Assembly (NCBI GenBank): GCA_964036155.1
Contig: OZ038423.1
Coordinates: forward strand, 37,401,249 to 37,465,248
DNA length: 64,000 bases
Origin: Diploscapter coronatus
Lineage: Eukaryota; Nematoda; Chromadorea; Rhabditida; Rhabditidae
Direction: 5' to 3'
Shown here: piece by piece, positions 11,886 through 25,400 of the stretch
How the letters are laid out: every line of letters begins with the position of its first letter
How positions within the stretch are numbered: position 1 is the stretch's first letter
Notes under the pieces: model-generated
The model's database searches: none
What the model was told of the DNA's origin: nothing
The model's input: only the letters and a program-made list of their open reading frames with translations
Position numbers and translations under genes: made by a program

Positions 11886-14823
11886 ATGCTGGTGCTGTTC
11901 GAAACGCCCGCGGGGTTGGCTCTGTTCAAATTGCTGGACGAGAAGAAGCTGAAAAACGTGGATGACGTCTGGGGACATTTCGAGACGGCCCAAAAGGCTC
12001 AGAAGAAGTGGGTTTGAAAAATATAGGGAAAGAATTAGAAATAGATGTCAAGTATAAAATCCTGGAAATGAGTAAATCGAGAAAAAAACTAGAATTTGGA
12101 AAGTCCAAAAATCACGTGATTAGCCAGGATTTGAAATTTCGAAAATCATTCATTTTAAATCTAGAATGTCGCACGTGTTAATCGTGATTCAGTTATTTGA
12201 AAATAGAAAAACAAAAATTAGGATTTAAACAAATTTAATGTACACAAAAATTTTCAGCCTAGAACTAGTGTCGTTCAAGAAGTTCAAGAGCACTGCAGAG
12301 GCAGTCGAGACTGCGAACTCTTTGATCGAAGGCAAAGTGCACAAATCGCTCAAGAAACTGCTCAAGTCGAATGTGGAGGAGGGCGAGAAAATTGCTGTGG
12401 GAGACACCAAATTGGGAAATTTGATCAAGGTAATAATTTTTCTAATGCTAGTCTTGATTCTAGGAAGATGATGATATTTAAAACAACAAAAAATATGATG
12501 TTCAGGAGAAATTGGCCCTCCCCTGCGTGCACAATTCCGCTATCGACGAGCTGATGAGAGGCATCAGAGCGCATGTGACTGATTTGCTTGGGGAGCACAA
12601 GTCAGTGTTAAAATAGACGTACTTGAAAACCACAAGACCCACTCAACTTCATACATTTTATGTTTCATTTTCATTAATAGGAAAATCGATAATTGACCAA
12701 ATTTAGAGCCGAACTGAACGCGATGAATCTGGCCGTGGCCCATTCGCTCGGTCGCTACAAGGTCAAATTCAACCCGGAGAAGATCGACACTATGATCGTG
12801 CAGGTAAAAGCACAAATCTGAAAATTAGCATAAAATTCAAATTAGGCTGTCTCTCTGCTGGACGATTTGGACAAAGAGCTGAACAACTACGTGATGCGCG
12901 TGCGCGAGTGGTACGGCTGGCATTTCCCCGAGCTCGGCAAGATCATTCAGGACCACCAGGCTTTTGCCAAGGTTTGAAATGATTTATTGATTGTTTCACC
13001 CCCAATTCTCTTAAATTCAACCATTTCTCCTATGCCACTTCTTCTAAATAGAAAATTTTTATAACGAACAGACTTGGGACTTTCCTGAAAATTTGCCACT
13101 GCAGTTGCGTCGGAAAGTCCTAGGTCTGATAAAGACCCAAGATTTTTCGGTGAAAAACTCGAAATTTTCAGATCGTGAAAGAAATCGGCATGAGACAAAA
13201 CGCGGTGAACACGGACCTGTCCGCGATTCTGCCCGAGGAACTCGAGTCGAAATTGAAGGAAGAGGCTGAGATCTCGATGGGCACTGATATCTCCGACATC
13301 GATCTGCTTCACATTCGCGCGCTCTGCGACCAGGTGCTGGAGCTCACGCAGTACAGGTAGTTTTAATTTCTTACCAAATAGGCATATTTCCTTATTTTTC
13401 CTCTACAATTTCAAAATACGACAGGGCAAGTATTGTATTCTCTCTAATAAAAAAACATCTCCATTTGAAGAACGTTTGAATAGTGGGCTATACCTAGGGT
13501 AGTTTGAGGATAGAGGGGCATGCACTTCTGCTACTTCCATTAGAGGAAAACCCGTATCTTTTAGTTCTTCTAGAAGTTCTAATAGTGGCTCGCTTTACTA
13601 ATTTATAAAATCGATAAATTGATTTCAGAGCCCAGTTGTTCGACTACCTGAAGAACCGCATGACTGCACTGGCGCCGAATCTGACCGTCCTGCTCGGAGA
13701 GCTCGTCGGGGCTCGTCTCATCTCGCATGCGGGCTCCCTGGTCTCCCTCGCCAAGGCCCCTGCCTCGACCGTGCAGCTGCTCGGTGCCGAGAAAGCCTTG
13801 TTCAGATCGCTGAAGATGAAAAAGGACACGCCCAAATACGGTCTCATCTACCACGCACAACTCATCACGTCTGCACCCCCGAAGTTGAAAGGAAAGGTTG
13901 GGTTGAAAAGCTAGAAGTTTTCTGATTTTGATGGAAAAATTGCAGATGGCTCGCAAATTGGCCTCCAAATCCGCGTTGGCCGCGAGAATTGATGCGCTGG
14001 CGGATGAATCGAAGGGACCTGAGGTGAGGGGCGGAAAATAAACAATTTTTGCAGACATTTTTCCTAATTCAAAACAATTTAACTAAAAATTCGAAAATTG
14101 CAGATCGGCATCGAGAGCCGTGCCTGGCTGGAGAAGGTGCTGCGCGAGGAGCAGGAACGGCCCGCGAAGAGAATCGGCGGCGGCAAGGGAGGCTCCTCTC
14201 ACAAACACGAGAAATACCACTTCAAGAGGTGGATTTTTTTTAATAAGGGATATTTTTAATGAGTTTCTTAAAAAAAATAGAAATTTTTATGCAATTTTCA
14301 AACAAAGATGAATTTTTCAGTGAGACCTACGAATACGATGCGGCATTCGACGCACCGAAAGAGGGCAAGAGGAAGACCTTCCGGGATGAGGAGGAAGGAA
14401 CTAAGGCCAAGAAGCCCAAGGTTGGAACGAAAAAAATTATTAGAAAGCTTAGATCGAGGTATTTTGGCTTCAATCAATTTTAACTTTCTGATCTGTCACT
14501 TTTCCTACTGCTTCAAAGGCATAAATCCGCTGAAAAAGATCGAAAATGCCTTATAAATTCATTCTACTTCATCTCATTTTGAAGTTCAAATTGTACTAGT
14601 TATTTGGAATTATGAAATTCAAACTGTAGTAGATAGACTCGTGAATTTGAATTTTGATAAAATGAAAAGTCGTTATTTTCAGATGGAAATGAAAGAAGAA
14701 GAAGAGGAAGCCCAGGAAATGGAGGTTGAACAGGTCGCTGAGGAGGGAAAGAAGAAGAAAAAGAAGGACAAGAAGAAGAAATCCAAGGGCGGCGAGGACG
14801 ATGAGGACGAGGAAGAAGAATAG
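11886..14823 (+). CDS. nop58: Box C/D snoRNP core protein NOP58
   Basis: Core protein of box C/D snoRNPs, which guide 2'-O-methylation of rRNA in the nucleolus. It bridges the snoRNA, NHP2L1/15.5K and fibrillarin. Eleven exons read cleanly: 11886-12007, 12258-12429, 12506-12600, 12707-12803, 12846-12971, 13172-13356, 13629-13896, 13946-14023, 14104-14228, 14321-14420 and 14683-14823. The protein of about 500 residues begins [19 protein letters not shown], the family signature. It then has the coiled-coil region and the Nop domain ([50 protein letters not shown]). It ends in a Lys/Glu/Asp-rich nucleolar tail ([17 protein letters not shown]). The start vicinity, tail and [10 protein letters not shown] block favour NOP58 over NOP56. 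Length and all phases fit an intact gene. Confidence 0.95.
13079..13128. repeat. Small hairpin in a NOP58 intron
   Basis: Arms CAGACTTGGGACTTTCC and GGAAAGTCCTAGGTCTG pair with one or two mismatches around a 16-base loop. A related right arm, AAAGTCCTAAGTCTG, is found in a polybromo intron near 30998-31016. This suggests a dispersed short palindrome and not a snoRNA, because no C or D boxes flank it. Confidence 0.6.
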
Positions 14824-15608
14824 GCAATGAAGATATTCTAGTGGTAATTTGAAATGACGCTGCAGAATCACACAATGACGTGTTATGGCCTTTACAAAAT
14901 TACGGTATGATTTTCAAGATGCGCTCAATTTCCTCTCATTTTCTGCTGCAATTCATACAAGAAAATTGTGAAAGCTCTACCATCATTGTGAAATAAGACA
15001 TCATTTTCAACTTGCCTTTTCTAGCAAAAGCGTTTTCTATCAGAGATTGTTCTATTTCACTTCTAGATTTGTTATTTTTACTTCGTTGTTTCTAAATTCG
15101 AGTTAAGAGTTTGTTGTTGTTGTTTTTATTTCTGTTCGTTTCTTTTCAGTATCTCAATTAGTATTTTCTATGATTTTCGAAAAAGATATCTCGAATTTGA
15201 AGAAAAGTTGTTGTTGCAACCAGATGGCTGTTTTTATCTTTTTTTAAAGTTTCTGTTGAATATTAAAATTTTTAAAAGTGGAAATACCGTGTTCTTGAAA
15301 ACGTCCATGGAAATGTTTGCATGCAAAAATTTTGTCGTAAGTATTCCAAGAAGTTTTCTACCATTATCCTTCGTCATAAGATGAAGAATATGAATCTTCA
15401 AGTTTTTGCCTTCTTTGCTCTGACGTGACTATGTTGGAATATGCATAATTCACGATCTCAATTATTGTCACTCAAGTTGCCATGACTTCTGCAGCTTCGA
15501 AACTTCACGAATGCAGAATCTCTAATCGCATTCTTTCTTTTCTTCTATCCCGACATTTTCCAAGTTCCCATATTTTCTTGGATAAATTGATCAAGAAATC
15601 TATAAACT
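14824..15608. other. Intergenic, NOP58 3' UTR and DEG/ENaC promoter
   Basis: AT-rich sequence with a TTG repeat near 15112-15122. No coding frame, fold-back or RNA gene was recognised. It should contain the NOP58 polyadenylation site and the promoter of the channel gene. Confidence 0.6.
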
Positions 15609-18600
15609 ATGGGTCAGGGAGCCATACAGGTTTGTAAAATTTGTTCAAATTTATGTTACTCGGATTTTTGAAAATTTCAGATCTTCAAAGATTTCGCCAA
15701 TTGGTCGACGGTATGTGGTGTGCCGCATATCGCAAATTCATCCACAAAATTATCGAGGGCCTTCTGGGTCATCGTCTTCATTGCAATGGTAGATTTCTGA
15801 AAGTACAACAAAATTGAGAACGAATCTGCATGCTATTATAGATGAATGAAATAAAGGCCTTGGAAGAGATTAAGTAATGGCTTTAGGTCTCCATGTTCAG
15901 TTACGAGCTCTACATCATGATTGCCAAATTCCTGACCTATCCAGCAATGGTGAACACGAATTTACCTTTTGAAGAGCAGGTCAGCTATAAATAAATTTGA
16001 GAAAAATGAACATTTGATGTTCAAGTCGTGTGAAACATTGTACAAAAAATAACATGTTTATGGCTTTTTTTTCCAAAGTTTTAGAAATAAATAATTGACT
16101 TCCAGCGCTTCCCAGTGATAACCGTCTGCAATTTTAACCCGCTCAAATACTCGGTCGTCAAGTCGGATTCGAAATTCTCTGATATCAATGATTTGATGGA
16201 AACTTACAAGTCCGCTGTGGCTGGAACGCTTGCTTCTTCAGATAAATGGGGGCTTTATGTAAGGCGAAAAAACGTTGTTTTTCAACTACTCGTTCTTATT
16301 TTCAATTCACCTCTAATTTTAACTTCATTCCACTTCTCATAAACTTCAAAAAACTACTAGATCTTTGAAATGAAGCTGAAATTGGAAAGTAGCTCCAACA
16401 TTCCTGATAGATAGCAAAAATGAAGGAAAAGACTTACTTGAAATTTGAAGGACGTAAAAGACAAGCCCTTCGACCGAGACACCCGCGCACAGGAGGCACT
16501 CATTCTGGAAACAGCTAAACTCTCGCAGGCCGATTTAGATGCAGCCACGTACAGCTTCGAGGAGCTCATCACGGAATGCTCGTTCTCTTCTGCTCCTTGC
16601 AATAAAGACGCATTCACGAAGATCTTCAACCCAGTCTATGGAGCCTGCTATTCCTTCAACGAGGACAAGGCGCTCAACTACAGCTGCAATCGGGCGGGGA
16701 TTAAATTCGGGTTAAAACTGCTGATCACTGTTTCGGTAGGGTTTACTCGCACTTTTTAATAGAAAAATCGTAATTTGAAGAAATGGGATTTTGAAGAGAG
16801 TTCAATGAGAAATCACGTTTTTCAAAAGAGTCCTTGCATTTTTCACCGAAGACTATAGAAGAGATGGAAGTAAGATTATAAAAATTGAGATGGCATATAA
16901 GACGTCTTTCCGGGTGTCTTTTTAATTGTAAAATTGCCAGATTAAGAAAGCATATTTTTTAAATAAAAAGAAAACTTTACAGCAAACAAAAGCGGAAGGT
17001 GGCGGTGGTTGGGACTTCCTTCCGACCACTCACTCAGCCGGAGCGAGAGTTGCCATCAACGCTCCTGGCACTCTCCCATCTCTCGAAGCCACGGGCATTA
17101 ACGCGGGTGTCGGTTACCAGACTGCAATCAGCGTGAATACGGTAGGAATTTTTTTTGTTGAAAAAATTAATAAATTGAAAATAGGCTCATACCAACCGGG
17201 CAAAGAGACCGTATGGAATTTGCGTAAACAGAGAGCCGACAGACACGGATATTTATGCGGTGAGAATCACTTTTTCTTTTAATTTGAAGTCCGAATTAAA
17301 AAAAACATAAGTTATGTTCTGATAAAATAAAGAAGCTTACGTTGAAATGATGCTTGAAAATTCAGAATTACACCTACACGTTGGAAACCTGCTTCAATGG
17401 ATGTCGTCAGAGAAAGACAAACGAAGTGTGTTCGTGCACCACGCCTAGATTTCCTCTGCCTTCAGGAATGAGCTACTGCGAACCGACCAAAGCTAATCGT
17501 GAGGCCAATTGCTATATGAGGAGATGACAAGACCAGTAGTTAGAGATAGGGGGAGAAGGAGGGTAGAGAGAAAGAGAGAAAAGATAGGCCTCATCATCTC
17601 ATCAAATAGCAGTTGCCATCGTGGGCTCTGAATATGTTTCATTTTGACCGTCTTTTCCCAAATTTATCCTCTTAAAATTCGAAAATACGAGAGTTGAAAA
17701 GAGCTCAGAGATAGAAACTTTAAATTTTTAAAATTAAAAAAAGGAGTGGAAGGTGTTAATAAAGAAAAAATTCTGACTGTTTTTAAACTAAATAAATGAT
17801 GGCACTTACAGTTGACTGCCTAGCCTCTCTGAAGGGTGATCAGACGAACAAAGCGAATCCGAACATGAATGCGATGACGGAGTGCGACTGCAATCCGCCC
17901 TGCTCCGAGGACTCCTACACCACAACATCGTCACTGGCCTGGTTCCCTGCAACTTCGTATTACGTGGGAGTGGGAGACACGGGAAAGGAAGGAGTGGCTG
18001 GAAGTTGCTCGCCTGATAACACAAAAATGGTAGGTTTTGAACATGTTAAAATTAGGAAGACCGAGAATCTCATCTTACCTTTGCATAGAACTTCAGAACT
18101 TCTTAGCCTTTAGGAAATTAATTTAATGGCTAGGAGATGTTTAAAAACCTTTAAAAACTCAATTTTCAAAGTTTATACGAATTTTCGCCAATTTAAAAAT
18201 TCTCCAGACCGACCCGGACGCCTGCAAGGAATGGTACCAGGGCAACTCCCTCCTCTTGTCCATCTTTTTCGAGTCGCTTATCTACGATCTCTACAACGAA
18301 GTGCCGAGTTATGGGGTAAGTTTTAAAATTGATCTCCAAGTGGAAATTTCTTAGATCGGCGCCGTCATTAACGACCTCGGAGGCCAAGCAGGTCTGTGGA
18401 TGGGACTGTCAGTCATTTCGGTTGTTGAGGTAACTCTGAAATTACAGAAATTATCCCGAATGTCGAATAATAAAATCACTCTGAACTTAGAGATTTGAGA
18501 AAAAAATGAAATTTAAAGATGGTCGGACTGTTTGCAATTTTAATGGCATGGTGCGTTAGTGGAGGAGCGATCAAGATCAGACCGAACAACGACGAATTGG

Positions 18601-18982
18601 AGAGTGACCACAGAATCAAGGATATCGATCAGGTCAAGAAAGAATTGGATCAGGTATGCCTAAGACTAAGTCCGAGATGAATTCAGAATTATTCAACTTA
18701 ACTTCAGTTTTAATTTGAGGGCAGCCTGAAAACCGCATGACATTATGACACGAGACATGGCGAAATAGTATGCGGAGAGATAAATATTCTTGGTTTCTTA
18801 TCCCATTTTGCCTATTTCTCATGTCTTGATGTTATGCGGTCTCTAAATATTAGAAGTTAAGCTGAAATTGAAGTTTACCGAATTAAAAATCTTTAAAAAA
18901 AATAACTGTTAAGTACGACAAGGACGATAAAGACATGATGGATTCTGACGATGACGCTGGTAAGGAGAAGAAGAAAAACTGA
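15609..18982 (+). CDS. DEG/ENaC family sodium channel subunit
   Basis: Amiloride-type cation channel subunit of the degenerin/ENaC/ASIC superfamily; three subunits form a plasma-membrane channel. Thirteen exons read in phase, starting MGQGAIQIFKDFANWSTVCG at 15609. The first membrane segment is AFWVIVFIAMVSMFSYELYI. Next come the post-TM1 signature FPVITVCNFNPLKYS and a large extracellular domain with family cysteine blocks (YTLETCFNGCRQRKTNEVCSC, CDCNPPCSEDSY). The second membrane segment carries the pore motif DLGGQAGLWMGLSVISVVEM, where GLWMGLS corresponds to the G/SxS selectivity filter region. The cytoplasmic tail is highly charged and ends AGKEKKKN. The stop is TGA 18980-18982. The first cytosolic segment is short. 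Which nematode subfamily it belongs to (ASIC-like, DELM-like or DEL) cannot be decided by eye. A fold-back element occupies the intron at 17499-17627. Confidence 0.92.
17497..17627. mobile_element. Fold-back element at a DEG/ENaC splice donor
   Basis: The left arm GTGAGGCCAATTGCTATATG, continuing AGGAGATGA, pairs with the right arm TCATCTCATCAAATAGCAGT, continuing TGCCATCG, around a GA-rich centre. The exon donor (GCTAATC followed by GTGAGG) is itself the first bases of the left arm. The intron therefore appears to have been formed or reshaped by the insertion. Confidence 0.6.
18722..18848. mobile_element. Fold-back element in the last DEG/ENaC intron
   Basis: The arms share ACCGCATGACATTATGACA on the left and TGTCTTGATGTTATGCGGT on the right, reverse complements with few mismatches. 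The centre carries GCGGAGAGATAAA. The layout is close to the element at 1181-1302. It lies wholly within the intron before the last coding exon (18915-18982). Confidence 0.65.
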
Positions 18983-19043
18983 TTTATTCAGCAACAAAAA
19001 TTTTATTTAACGAATCACCATTTTATTTCACATAGTTAAATTT

Positions 19044-19207
19044 ATCTACTTTCCATTGTCCCTGAGATGAACCTTCTACATGCCGCTCTGCGTCTATAAC
19101 TTACTACCCTTAACTACATGACTCTGCGTTTTTGCACTCTGCTCCCTCTTATTTCCCCCTAGTCTCGATGCGTGCGTCTCGCAGGTTGTAGACGCAGAGT
19201 GGCTAGG
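19044..19207. mobile_element. MITE, family A (rearranged copy 3)
   Basis: The right half repeats the family A interior (CTCTGCTCCCTCTTATTTCCCCCTAG, then CGATGCGTGCGTCTCGCAGG) in the orientation of copy 1. The left half (TACTTTCCATTGTCCCTGAG) is the other end of the same element in reverse. The copy is therefore a fold-back of two end fragments, with an internal hairpin formed by GCTCTGCGTCTATAAC and GTTGTAGACGCAGAGTGGC. It is shown here as eroded and non-coding. It lies between the 3' ends of the channel gene and ARMC5. Confidence 0.7.
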
Positions 19208-19421
19208 CAACACCGATCTGGGAAAGGATAGCGAGTACAAGTAATCGAATAACCCGAGTGACAAGTTCAGGCACAGGGAAAGTGATAATAAATAAATTCG
19301 TTACAATGAAAAGTTGAAATACATTTTCTACTTGAAAACTTTCAAAATTATATCTTCTTATTAGAATCAAGTCTACTATAAGATATTGAATATCATTTTC
19401 GAAAGGTTTGTTTTGAACAAA

Positions 19422-22400
19422 CTAAGGTTGGGTGATAAAAGCTCTGAATTTTGATAGGAAAGTCTCACGTAGTAGCTCACTCTTTGCAACCGCATTCATT
19501 GTGCGCATCACTTGTCGACTCGAGGCGTAGCGAATCAGAACTGCAAACGCGGATTCCAAAAGGCTGAAAATTAAGTTAGGAAATTGAAATAAAAAGACGA
19601 ATTTTAGCTTATCCTTGAAATGTTCTAATTTTCCAACGATCCATAGAACAAAATACAAACTTTTGGTGAGTACTAGCGACCAAGGCAACAAGCAGAAATT
19701 CAACCAGACTGTCTCCGTTGATCCATCGCCGTGAAGGCCCATCGCAAGCGCACAGCCACGAGGAGATTTCCGAGCAGAGGTAGCGGTCTGCTAGCTGCAA
19801 AAAAACGAACATTCAAAATTTAGATGAACTTGAATCCTTTTTTTTTTCGAAAATATTCCAGAACAAGAAAGATTTTGAAAATGGAAAAATAAAACGAGCC
19901 TCAAGAAGAGCAACACAAGTCGACGAAGAATTGATTGCAGTACAGGAAGAAGTGCAGTTGGCGAGAAGATGCAGGAAAATGCAGAAATCGGTAGCAGAGC
20001 AGCTTTCGACTGAGGAAGTGAACACGAATTCCCTCTTGGCGGAAGTCTTCTCGATCATATCGGCGGAGAACATTCCCTGAAGGAAGGTTTATTATTATTA
20101 TCATGTTAGCGTGAAATTTGAATTTGAAAAAAACTTATGGAGAGAATGACAGGAAGATCGTTTTTAGAATATCTTTTATGAGTTGAAATTTCTAAATTCA
20201 CCTCAAAATATCGACTTCTTTTAAGAAGACAGGACAGAGGCACTTTAGTAAGCTCGCTTCCGTCATCTCCGTTCATGAATGTTACCAATTCACTGAAAAT
20301 CGGTGTTGACTTTTTAGGAGTCGTTTTAAAAATACCTATTTTCTTCATTCTTCTCGATAGCTTCAACAATCACGCACTTCCCCTCGTCAACAGACGGTGG
20401 AGTGTACAGACAGAATGATTCGGCATCGAACATTTCTCTGGGATTGAAAATTCAAGGCTCAGACAACTATAAAACATACGGCCTTTTGTATTCCACACCT
20501 ACTTTTTGAGGAGGGAGAGGTAAGTAGGCAGGGAAAAAAGAAAAAGTGAGTGAGTATGGAATGCAAAGAGCCGAGACATACCGAATTCGCTGCACGGAGA
20601 ACAGAGTTGAGAGCGAGCCGATGATTTGAGCACAGAGGGGAGGCTGCAATCAGAAACTTTACCAAATTATTTTTTTATGTTATTATTTTTATTAAAAATG
20701 CAATTTATAAAGAATTACAATAAAAATCAATAAATTCCGAAAACTCACCCCATCATCATAAGTCTTCATTGCTCTATATGTCTGCATTTCCCCGTTTGAA
20801 AGTAAAGCATCTAGAGAGTCAAACAGCACATCCATAGCAGTTGTGTGTCCCTGCGAGAGTCTGAGGGCTGATCGGAATTGGTCTCGAATCAGAGCCACTT
20901 TCGCAATGGCCGCTGTGAGTCTTTCAACGAAATCTTTACTGTCCAATTTGCGGACCAGAAATGCGTGCCCGAAGTCGGAATCCACGTGGGCGGCGAATTC
21001 TCTGGAAAATAATCCAAGAATAGTCGGGAAGGAAATAAAAATAGTGAATTTTTCCGATTGCTTGCTTGTAAAAAATACGGTAACTTCGAAATTCGACAAC
21101 GTTCGGAACTTATGAAGTAAAATGGCGAGGAATAAGAAGAATATTTTCTATCCTCTTCTCTAACCCTACATAGAATTTAATAAAGTAGCTATTTTGCAAG
21201 TATTCAAACTAATAGCCGACCTCAAAATCTCTCTGCCCAACTCGGCATTCCTCTCGCATCGCTCGCAGTACGAGCCGAATTTGGTCATTCGACAAGGAGA
21301 AGAGCATAAAGCGTCGAGCACGCGGATGTGGAACTGCATCGAGAGAAGGGACTCCAACGCAGCTCGACTCGCTGCCATTCGACGCAGAATCCGATACGCC
21401 CGATGGTCAGGACGACGCGCTTTGCACAGATACGATAAAACACTTGCCTAAAAGGGTAGATTCGTGATTTCTTTCTTATTTTCAAAACCTATAAGAAATA
21501 GAATAAGTATGCTTGAGAAATGGCTATTTTCTCACTATTTCTAATGACTTGATTTTTCCAAGTTATCATTTTCAAATCCGCCCTTCCTTTGTAAAAAAAC
21601 ATTCATTTAGAAGTGTCATTGGAAAAAAAGAAAGTAGAGATGGGCTTTCAGAAAAGATGATTTAAAAATAAATAGATCTTACCATTAGATCTTCTCTCAA
21701 AAGTTGTAGCATATTCTGATCGTCCTGCGCGTGACAAGTCAATAGCCACAACTCTCCGTCAACAATCTGAAAACAAACAAATGATCAATTTGTATTTTAT
21801 TGATTTTTTACTCGTCTATCATTCTCAATGTCCCTCCGCTCCGGTCGACTGTTCGACGCATCGTCAGATTCTGCAGCTGCGTTGAGGACGTCGAAGATTT
21901 CTGAGTTGTGAGAAACGGAAGATCGGGGAGAGGAGTGCCTGAAAATTGAATGTGAATTGAATTTTCATGATCATTTGTCAAATTAGCCCTACTTTATCAT
22001 TTGTATGGTATTTCTTGAAACGATAGCCATTTTACAAGAAAAGTTGACAGGTAATAGAATTGATGAAATGAAAAAGATCAACACTATTTTGAAGGGATGA
22101 AAAAATTTAACCTTTTCCCTACCTTTGAATTTTCGAATTTGGAATTTTGAATAATAACTTTAAAGAGAATCTCACATCCGATTTGGCGAAGAAAAGCTGG
22201 AATCCCTCGAGTACATCGGACTGGAAGTCATACTGTAAGTGGGCGAGGGATGCGATGACCGAATTGGGGATGTCGTGTTGTAATTCCACATCGAGTGAAA
22301 ATCCTTATGGAGTCTTTCCACAACCTAAAATTCCAATTTAAGGGGTTTGTTTCATTTTTCATTTAGAAACCTCTTCATCATCTTTCATTTGTTCGACGTT

Positions 22401-25400
22401 ATCTCCTATGGCAAATTTCGCCGTTGCCATCGACGTTTTCAATGACGGTATGACGACTCGGGGCTGAATTTTTCATTTATGTTTTTTTTAGATTTAAAAA
22501 AAATATTTTTTCTAAAATAAAAAAAACATTCAATTCACCTGACAAATCGACGAATTGTCTTCCAAGTACTTGTTGACATCCCTAATGACAGTATCGATGA
22601 ACAGCTTGATATGGGCCATCTTTGTCATTCCTGAAAATTCGCTAGCTTTCATTTTCTGGGAAAGTATGAGCTAACCTAGTGTATCATGCACAAAATGCCT
22701 GAGACTGTCGATGATGATTAGTCGCTCTTCGGAAAGGGAGGATTCTGACAGTCTTCTCACGAGATATTCCAAACCGCCTCGCTCTCGCATCGCTGCTCGG
22801 CCCCAGGCGTCCTGTAAATGAACGTTTTTGTTGAAAATCAAGTTCCGACTTTAAAGTCACTTCTCTAAAATTAATGCTAGAGTTGATTCTTTCAAGTTGA
22901 AGATGAGTTTTTAGTGTTTAAATTTAAAATTGATTTTTTGCCTGAGTCATAGAGGAAAGCAGACGACAATTCGCGGTGATATTGGCACTCGTCGATTCGC
23001 TGCCCAATTCCACGACTTTATCGATGATGTTGTTTTCTCCTAACCTGAAAATCATATTTAAAAGGGATAAAAAATCGCATACCTTTTTCATTGTCTAGTG
23101 TAGAAAAGTTAAATAATTCATCAAAAGTAAAAGATTCACATTTTTCTCGTAAGTTGTACCAAAAAGGCAAATAATTATCAAAATTAAAAACTTACTTTTC
23201 TCGTAAATCATGTGACGCATTAGCAAGTGTGATGAGCACCCTCTGCTGTATGCAGATTGAATCCTCGATTCGAGCCTGCCAACTCGCTTCAGGCAAATCT
23301 TCATCCGTCTTGCATTCCGTGAAAAAAGCTTCCAGAAGAACCTCCGTACAGTCACTGAAATACTTTCATCATTAGGTTTTTTCTTCTAAAACATTATTCA
23401 TCCAAGTTGATTGACACTGTTATTTAGGTTAGGAAACAGATGGTCAACAGGTAAAAAAACTTAATGAACTCATCGTTTTGATACAAAATGCGCCTTATCT
23501 TTTTCTAAGCCGGAAACCTTGATGGCAGAGTTATCCATGTCAAAAGTCTGATCTCCAGACATTGAGACGGTTTTCATCGCAAATATCCCCCTTATGCCGT
23601 GAATTATTTCAGTCAGCTTTGCAATTACTATCCTTAATAATGGGACGAGAGGCTATAGCCGAATTTTGTGATAGAAAAGTCCTAACATCTGATTGGATAG
23701 TTTCATCATTCAATTCTGCTGTCAATCACAACTGCTATTTATCTATGCTTATCATCTCACGTGTGTATTTGCTCGTTATAGATTTTCGATTATTTTTTAT
23801 CGAAGCATCTGTGCTATCAATTTCTCTTCCCTCTCTTTCTCAATCTCTCCCTATCGGCCTTGTTTACGCTGCAAAGGACCAACCCTCTGCCTGCTGTGCG
23901 TGTTTTCTATATAAAGGGCAGTCTCTGTCTGTTTCCACCGATCTAATAGCTGAATTCTATTCCCATTTTCATCGCCATCTATGACTATTTATGAACAGTC
24001 ATCAATTTCATTTTTTCTAGCAATAATTCTGTACAGCCCCATGTGAAATCATTTCGCAATGTGGTTCAAAAGGTTTCAATAAGTGACGATACGAAATTAT
24101 GATTCCAGAATTTTCTATATGAGAATTTCAAAATATCAATTTCCTCGCATCACTTTTCATTATAATCTAATGTAAACCAAACTGTATCATTCTCAAAGAT
24201 ACAGTGAAAGAGAATATTCTGAGCTTTCTTCCTTCTTTCTCGCTCTAACTTTTCACTACTCACTGGTCAGACAAAACTTTGATTTTAGTCCATTTTATCT
24301 CAATTTAAAAATCCTAAAGATTTGCGCACCTGCTAGCCAACTGCCTGCCCGTATCTCTAGCGAATCTTCTCGAAAGTCGATCCAAAATCTTCCAAACTTC
24401 TGAGTCCACATCGTTTTCCTCTTTGACTCGTCTCTTCAGCAGTTTTCCCAGGTAGAAACCGACATTGGAGAGAAGGCAGGTCTGAAAAATTCAATTTTCA
24501 TTATAACCACTTACAAAATTCACTTTTCCCTTTCATTTCTTCATCTGTCGTTTCTTGAGTGGCGAATTTCCCAATTTGCTTTTTTATCGATTTTGTTTTT
24601 TTTTCGACTTTCTTGTGGTACGCGTGATATGATAGTGCTGTTTTGTTGAAAGGCCACCGAGTAAGTCAAAAATGAAAGGAGTGTGCGATGGCCGTTCAGC
24701 CAAGGCCTTTGCTCCTTTCCCCTTGCCTGCATTCACATGACTCTCCTCTAGCCTCTCTCTGCTCTCTTCCGTGTCCTTTTCTTTTTCATCCTTTCAGATG
24801 TGTTTTCTCTCCGCTCGTTTTTCCCATTTCACCTACAGAAATCGACTGCCACAAACGCACAAACAACCCTCTAACCGATTTTTTTTTCTTTTTTGTCTCT
24901 CAAAATTTCAATTTTTCTTTCGAATGGCAACTTGAGGTTTATCAACTCTTTTGAATAGACATGTTTTGCATTTGGCAGCTGTTACTGGCTGTCACTTTGT
25001 TTATCAGCTTTTCCCCAAATTTGCCATTTGTGCTCTTTTCCTGGTCATTATCACATTGCCTTGCTGATTGCTTATCAGTTGTTTGCATCGAATCTCCTAA
25101 AATTTCCTTTTTTTTTTTTTTAAAGAGATGCTCCATTTTCTTTCAATTTTTTTCCCTCCAAACCAGTTTCCTCTTTAAATTTATCGTTATCGTGATCGCC
25201 GTGTCGCACTAGACGCGATTTTAATGAGAAATATCATCCTTTTCAAACTTTGTTTTCAAAATAGCCCAATTTGTAAATTTATGAAAATAATTGAAAAAAA
25301 CCTGAATTTTCAGCTCAAACCTAGTATTCATTCTTCCACTCTCTCATACCTCACAAAATGATGTCCACCGAGAATGGCCACACTGCTGAGGAGACCAAGG

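Noticed and set aside
12430..12505. ATGATGA in a NOP58 intron, considered as a box C of an intronic snoRNA
   Set aside because: No matching CTGA box D and terminal stem are present in the 75-bp intron.
23562..23984. 140-codon plus-strand frame inside an ARMC5 intron
   Set aside because: Phe/Ser-rich translation of AT- and pyrimidine-rich intron sequence, with no family resemblance and no splice context.
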